A stretch of DNA of 64,000 nt, taken from the NCBI RefSeq assembly GCF_016862895.1, contig NZ_BONV01000004.1, positions 299,056-363,055 of the forward strand. Direction: 5' to 3'. The position numbers were made by a program, and so were the translations under genes. The first letter of the stretch is position 1. Each line of letters starts with the position of its first letter. Source of the stretch: Planotetraspora kaengkrachanensis. Lineage in GTDB: Bacteria > Actinomycetota > Actinomycetes > Streptosporangiales > Streptosporangiaceae. This document shows positions 59,829 to 64,000 of the stretch, piece by piece. A model generated the notes under the pieces. The model made no database searches, had not been told where the DNA came from, and saw only the letters and a list, made by a program, of their open reading frames with translations.

Positions 59829-60251
59829 GTGGATCTGAATTACTACGACACGCTCATCGCGGTCGCCGATGACTGCCCCGTCAACGGCGCCGTGGTGCCC
59901 GCCTTGAGGGGCGGCAAGAAGACGGTCGCCGTGGTCCAGTTCGACATGATCTCCGCTGACCCCGGCGGCCTCACGCAGGAGGACGTCCTGTTCGAGACGT
60001 GGCTGCGGCGGCGGGAATCGGATGGGCTCTCGGAGTCCGAGCGCGCGGAGTTGCGTGCGCAGTTCTTCTCCAGGTCGCAGGCCTGCCTGCGGGCCTCGCC
60101 GCTGCCCAAGAAGTACGGCTGGGGCCTGCGCTTCGACGCCGCCGGCCGGGTCACGCTGTGCCCGATGGGTTCGGACGAATATGAGGAGATCATCGCCGGT
60201 GAGGTGCCGGGCGTGAATGTCCTCAAGGCGATGCGGTCCAAGCGCGCTTAG
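59829..60251 (+). CDS. DUF6157-family protein
   Basis: 140 residues from GTG 59829: VDLNYYDTLIAVADDCPVNG, then LRASPLPKKYGWGLRFDAAG and VTLCPMGSDEYEEII. The N-terminal N-Y-Y-x-T-x-I-x-V-A-x-D and K-K-Y-G-W-G blocks are typical of DUF6157. Function unknown. Confidence 0.88.
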   Translation: MDLNYYDTLIAVADDCPVNGAVVPALRGGKKTVAVVQFDMISADPGGLTQEDVLFETWLRRRESDGLSESERAELRAQFFSRSQACLRASPLPKKYGWGLRFDAAGRVTLCPMGSDEYEEIIAGEVPGVNVLKAMRSKRA

Positions 60252-60252
60252 A

Positions 60253-60391
60253 GCGTGTTCGAGAAGACCGGCAAACGTCGTTACGCCTCTGATCTGACAG
60301 ACGCCCAGTGTGCGCTGATCGAACCTGTGCGCCGATCGAACCTGTGCGCTGATCGAACCGCTGCTGTCGGCACCCACGACGAGGAGCACCC
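60253..60391 (+). mobile_element. IS5-type transposase remnant with 17-bp triplication
   Basis: RYASDLTDAQCALIEP (from about 60279) is the N-terminus of IS5-family transposases; the correct continuation LLSAPTTRS reappears after a 17-bp TGTGCG(C)(T/C)GATCGAACC triplication at 60309-60325, 60326-60342 and 60343-60359. Only a fragment is left, between two intact genes. Confidence 0.7.
60309..60359 (+). repeat. 17-bp tandem repeat x3
   Basis: TGTGCGCTGATCGAACC, with C for T at one position in the middle copy, inside the IS5 remnant. Likely replication slippage. Confidence 0.85.
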
Positions 60392-60394
60392 GGG

Positions 60395-60910
60395 TTGAGC
60401 ACACCCATTGACGTTGTGCCTTATGACCCGGAGTGGCCCCAGATCTTCGAACGACTGCACCGACGTCTGAAAGCACACCTCGGAGATCTCGCCCTGCGGA
60501 TCGAACATGTCGGCAGTACCGCGGTACCCGGTCTGTCCGCCAAGTCGATCATCGACCTCGATGTGGTGATCCGTGGTGGTGCTGATCTCACCGAGGCGAT
60601 CACAGCTCTTCGCCGCCTCGGCTACGCCCACGAAGGGGATGGCGGAATTCAAGGGCGAGAGATGTTCACGACCCCTGCTGATGCGCCTCCCCACCACCTC
60701 TACGTCTGCGCGGCCGGCAACCGCGAATTGGCTCGGCACCTCGCATTTCGTGACTTACTACGCGCGGAGCCGATGACTGCGAGGGCCTACGCCGATCTCA
60801 AGGCGGATCTCGCCGTCCGGTTTCGTGATGATCGTCGCGGCTACAGCGAGGCAAAGGGCGCCTTTATCGAGCAGGCGCTCAGCTCGATCATCAGCCGCGT
60901 GCTCCGTTGA
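60395..60910 (+). CDS. GrpB/UPF0157-family nucleotidyltransferase-like protein
   Basis: 171 residues from TTG 60395. VVPYDPEWPQIFERLHRRLK, RIEHVGSTAVPGLSAKSIID-LDVVI (nucleotidyltransferase-fold H-V-G-S-T-A-V-P-G-L motif), DAPPHHLYVC and HLAFRDLLRAEP. Role unknown. Starts directly in the IS5 remnant, which may supply its promoter context. Confidence 0.92.
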   Translation: MSTPIDVVPYDPEWPQIFERLHRRLKAHLGDLALRIEHVGSTAVPGLSAKSIIDLDVVIRGGADLTEAITALRRLGYAHEGDGGIQGREMFTTPADAPPHHLYVCAAGNRELARHLAFRDLLRAEPMTARAYADLKADLAVRFRDDRRGYSEAKGAFIEQALSSIISRVLR

Positions 60911-61176
60911 TTTTAGTCGGTGCGATTGGCATTCAATTTTCCGTTTTTCCCGCATTGGCGATTTCGCGGCCTTCGGTGTCGTGGTGTGCTCTAGTACTCC
61001 AGTCGCACATCGGAATGTGCGCTGAGCTCGGGGATCACTTCGAGTGCTGCAGCATGCTGCTGTATGCATGACCGTGCTTGTCCATGCTCGTTCATGGACG
61101 TCCCCGCGTGAGAAGCAGACGGCCACCGCTGTGATCATTCAGGTGTGATGGAACTGAAGATCATGCGGTGGCCGCG

Positions 61177-61421
61177 ATGGCCAGATTAGAGCACCTCGGC
61201 GCCACCCGCTTCAAAGCCGGGTTGGATGATGCGTTCGCCCTGGTCGCGGGCCGATTCAGAAGGCGTGAGGTCCGGCTGCGCGCCCGAGCCTGCATCGAGG
61301 GCTTGCTGTCCGGGCTGGAGCGAAAGAACGGCTGGTCGCTGGCCGAATACGCCGGGGAGCACACCCCTGATGGGATGCAGCGGCTGTTCAACGCCGCCAA
61401 ATGGGACGTCGACGGCGTGCG
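61177..61421 (+). pseudogene. IS701-family transposase, 5' part (split by IS3-type element)
   Basis: MARLEHLGATRFKAGLDDAF, RFRRREVRLRARACIEGLLS and AEYAGEHTPDGMQRLFNAAK-WDVDGVR are the N-terminal ~82 residues; the reading continues after the inserted IS at 62739 as RDDVRDYV. GTG 61168 is an alternative start. Confidence 0.9.
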
Positions 61422-61451
61422 TGGCAATCCCCTGAAACCGTGGAGACGTTT

Positions 61452-62366
61452 CTATGCGGCGATGGCCTCGTGAGCTCTCGCCCGGGCGGCTGCTCGGGCG
61501 GCCTTGATCCGTTGCTCGTACTCGATCGGGGATAGCCCGTCGGCGGCGCTATGGCGCCGGCGCGCGTTGTAGAAGTCGGCGATCCAGGTGGCGATTTTCA
61601 CGCGTGCCTGGTCGCGGGTGGCGAAGCGGTGCCGATGCACGAACTCGACTTTGAGGGTGGAGTTGAACGACTCGGCCGCGGCGTTGTCCAGCGCGCAACC
61701 GACACGGCCCATGGACTGCACCACGCCCTAGTGCCGGCAGGCACCCTGGAAGCGAGCAGCGGTGTATTCGCTGCCGCGGTCGCTATGAAAGATCACTCCG
61801 TCGACGGTGCCGCCGCGGGTGACGGCCGCCATCTGCAACGCAGCGATGGTCAGGGCCGCGTCGTGGTGGGCGGACATGGCGTAGCCGAGCATCCGGCGGG
61901 AGAACAGGTCCTCCACCGTGGCCAGATACAGCTTGCCTTCGCCGGTGGGGATTTCGGTGACGTCGCCGCACCACAGCACGTCCGGCGCTATCGCGGTGAA
62001 CTGCCGCCGCACCAGATCCGGCGACGCGGCCCGTTTCCCCGACCTGGTCAGCCCTCGGGGTTTGCGGCGTTCGCGGGCGACCAGACCAAGTTCGGCCATC
62101 CGCGCCGCCACGGTGTTGACCGAGACCCGCCAGCCGTCCTGGTGCAGGTCCCGGGCGATCCGCGGGGACCCGTAAGTTCCGGTGGAGGCGGTGAACCGTG
62201 CCGCGATCGCCTCATCCAACCGGTCTTGCCGCTGCCGGCGGGCGGTCGGCGCCCGATCACGCCACTTGTAGAACCAGGCCTGCGAGACACCCAAGACCCG
62301 GCAGGTCAGCGCGTGGGGGACGTCATGCTCGGTCTTCTGGGAAGCGATGAAGGCCGCCACGCTCAC
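61452..62366 (-). pseudogene. IS3-type orfB transposase with an in-frame amber stop
   Basis: Frame from 62366: MSVAAFIASQKTEHDVPHAL, APDVLWCGDVTEIPTGEGKL (first Asp), VIFHSDRGSEYTAARFQG (second Asp), ACRH-TAG at 61728-61730, then in the same frame GVVQSMGRVGCALDNAAAES (Glu), FHRHRFATRDQARVKIATWI. The stop lies between the second Asp and the Glu of the DDE triad, so the catalytic core is cut; the upstream piece alone cannot transpose. Confidence 0.9.
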
Positions 62367-62689
62367 CGGCCCGTCGCTTCCTTGACCCAGAGGACCACCG
62401 AGCGCTTGAGGACATCACGCTCCATCTCCAGCTCAGCGCGTTCCTTGGCCCACTCGGCCTTCTGCCTGCGCAACCGCGCGAGTTCCTCACGCTCGGACTC
62501 GGCCAACTCCCCGCCGGAACCGCTGTCCTGCTCGCGGGCCAGCCGGTCCATCTGCACCCAGTTGGCCAGCGTGCCCGCGTTGATTCCCAGGTCCCTTGCG
62601 ACCTGGGCGATCGATTTTCCCGTCTCCCGGACGATGCGCACCGCACCCGCCCGGAACTCCGGATCGAACCTGCGTCTGGTCTCTCCCAC
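62363..62689 (-). CDS. IS3-type orfA (HTH transposase protein)
   Basis: 108 residues. RRRFDPEFRAGAVRIVRETG-KSIAQVARDLGINAGTLANW is the IS3 HTH; C-terminal leucine-zipper region ELARLRRQKAEWAKERAELE. Overlaps orfB by 4 bp. Intact, but the partner orfB is interrupted. Confidence 0.9.
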   Translation of the reverse strand: MGETRRRFDPEFRAGAVRIVRETGKSIAQVARDLGINAGTLANWVQMDRLAREQDSGSGGELAESEREELARLRRQKAEWAKERAELEMERDVLKRSVVLWVKEATGR

Positions 62690-62738
62690 GACCCAACCTT
62701 CTCTTTAGGTCAGGTCTCCACGCTACGAGGGGAGAGCC

Positions 62739-63830
62739 ATGCGTGACGATGTCCGCGACTACGTGATCGACCATCTGGGCGAGGCCGACGGTGTTCTGGT
62801 CGGTGACGACACGGGGTTTGAGAAGAAGGGCGTCTGCTCGGCTGGCGTGCAGCGGCAGTACACGGGCACCGCCGGAAAGATCACCAACTGTCAGATCGGG
62901 GTGTTCCTCGGCTACGCCAGCAGCCGCGGCCGGGCGCTGGTGGACCGGGACCTGTATGTCCCACACGGGACGTGGATCGACGATCCCGGGCGGTGCGCGG
63001 CCGCACGGATCCCCGACCACGTCGGCTTCGCTACCAAGCCGCAACTGCTGCGAGCCATGATCGAGCGGGCGATCATCGCCGGAGTTCCGTTCGGTTGGGT
63101 GACCGCCGATGAGGCATACGGCGACAACGGGCCACTGCGCCGATTCCTCGAAGACGAGCAGGTCAGCTATGTGCTGGCGGTCTCCTGCTCCCATCAGATC
63201 GCCAGCGGTGCGGGGAAGATCCGCGCCGACACCCTCGTCAGGCAGATTCCCGCGAGCGGGTGGCAGCGCCTGTCGTGCGGGGACGGCGCCAAGGGCGAGC
63301 GGCGCTATGACTGGGCTCTGGTCGCCACCGCCAAGCCCACCCACCACCTGCTGATCCGCCGATCGGTCAGCAAGCCGACTGAGCTGGCCTACTACTTATG
63401 CCACACCCCTGCCCCCGTGCCGCTGAGCCGGCTTGTCACGGTGGCCGGCGCCCGCTGGACGATCGAGGAATGCTTCCAGGCCGGGAAGAACGAGGCCGCC
63501 GTCGACCACTATCAGGTCCGGCTCTACCCGGCGTGGTATCGGTACATGACGTTGGCCATGCTCGCCCTGGCCTTCCTCGCCGTCACACGGGCCACCCTCA
63601 TCCGTGAACCTGACCCAGACGAGATCGCCTCACCCAAGGGCCCAACACCGATCACTCGCAGCGATCGCCTGATCGCGATCTCCGCCAATGAGATCCGTCG
63701 CCTGTTCGCCCTACTGACCCGACCATCGATCAACGAAGGCCACGTTCACCGCTGGTCCCTGTGGCGGCGACGCCACCAGACCCACGCTCAACAGTCCCAC
63801 TACCAGCGGCAACAACTCAAAGATCAATAA
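62739..63830 (+). pseudogene. IS701-family transposase, 3' part
   Basis: 363 residues. VGDDTGFEKKGVCSAGVQRQ, TADEAYGDNGPLRRFLEDEQ, TIEECFQAGKNEAAVDHYQV-RLYPAWYRYMTLAML: DDE-type catalytic residues of the IS701 group (Asp in GDDTGF, Asp in TADEAYGD, Glu in IEECFQ). Open from ATG 62739, which arises only because of the IS insertion. With the 5' part it would be about 445 residues. Confidence 0.9.
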
Positions 63831-64000
63831 GTGCGGCTGCAGTACTAGGGCGTCTCTGCGGGTCGTGTGCGAGTCTCGGGTTTGTCGGTGTTGATTGCAT
63901 TTCTGCTGAAATCTCCATTTTCTGAGATCGGTGAATTCGAGCAACGTCGAAAGTCCTTGCTGATTACGCACCGGTATCGGTTGTCACCGAGCGCGTTCCC

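Larger units (their letters stand above)
61422..62739 (-). mobile_element. IS3-type insertion sequence (1318 bp) inside the IS701 transposase
   Basis: Ends TGGCAATCCCC... and ...GGGGAGAGCCA (TG...CA termini), with imperfect inverted repeats sharing GTGGAGAC and TCCCCT. Target duplication TGCG at 61418-61421 and 62740-62743. Carries orfA and a nonsense-disrupted orfB on the reverse strand. Confidence 0.9.
60991..63848 (+). mobile_element. IS701-type element (with TSD CTAG) interrupted by an IS3-type element
   Basis: Element 60995-63844. Inverted repeats: left CTAGTACTCCAGTCGCAC, right (reverse) CTAGTACTGCAGCCGCAC, two mismatches in 18 bp; CTAG at 60991-60994 and 63845-63848 is the 4-bp target duplication. 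Without the 1322-bp insertion (IS3 plus TSD) the element is about 1.53 kb. It lies between grpB and the window end. Confidence 0.88.

Noticed and set aside
61025..61140. Palindrome-rich bases upstream of the IS701 transposase as regulatory RNA
   Set aside because: Lies inside the IS left end; simpler explanation is transposon-end structure.

Overview
High-GC actinobacterial chromosome segment, most likely from the Streptosporangiales/Streptosporangiaceae. This is inferred from roughly 70% GC, frequent GTG/TTG starts, a CU044_5270-type partner of an ECF sigma factor, a large LuxR-family ATPase regulator, actinobacterial HadA/HadB-like hydratases and zinc-type L33. No 16S rRNA is present, so the genus is not assignable.

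Layout. 1-9.2 kb: amino-acid ABC importer (ATPase cut by the window edge), an ECF sigma factor with its membrane partner, a frameshifted PIN toxin, a TetR/NmrA divergent pair, a lipase-like hydrolase, YajQ and a GNAT. 9.26-19.3 kb: accessory region. An intact tRNA-Tyr is followed 4.2 kb later by a perfect 52-bp copy of its 3' half, bounding a small integrated island of orphan immunity-like and hypothetical genes. Inside it are two copies of a tRNA-Gly(CCC)-derived attachment sequence; beyond it lie a tRNA-Arg(ACG) fragment, two truncated tyrosine integrases, a truncated histidine kinase and a pair of IS-end-like repeats. 19.3-34.6 kb: small regulator/enzyme pairs (MFS, MBL/MerR, AKR/TetR, MarR-ABM-NmrA, cupin/GlxA, SDR/XRE, MFS, HAD, hydrolase), several with palindromic operators in the divergent promoters. 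34.7-45.9 kb: secreted trypsin-like protease with FG-GAP repeats, pnuC-nadR NAD-salvage operon, tRNA-Thr, tRNA-Met, rpmG, hadAB-like pair, murB and a Mn-riboswitch-controlled GDT1 exporter. 46-52.8 kb: LAL regulator and deoC-aldH-aldH' operon. 52.8-55.2 kb: a short second Rho factor flanked by a 53-bp-phased repeat family. 55.2-60.9 kb: LURP-one-like protein, TetR with membrane protein, UPF0104 protein, PspC, lipB, DUF6157, GrpB. 60.99-63.84 kb: an IS701-type element split by an IS3-type element whose own orfB carries an amber stop.

The most unusual feature is the array at 52835-53186. Four forward and four reverse copies of GTGATCATGCAC-N3-TTCG are spaced exactly 53 bp apart and are mirror-symmetric about a perfect 16-bp-arm palindrome. 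It sits between the stop codons of two convergent genes, and related 53-bp-spaced copies lie in front of the adjacent short rho gene, pointing the same way as the transcript leaving the gene upstream. This looks like an intergenic element tied to transcript 3' ends; a functional link to the paralogous Rho is my inference.
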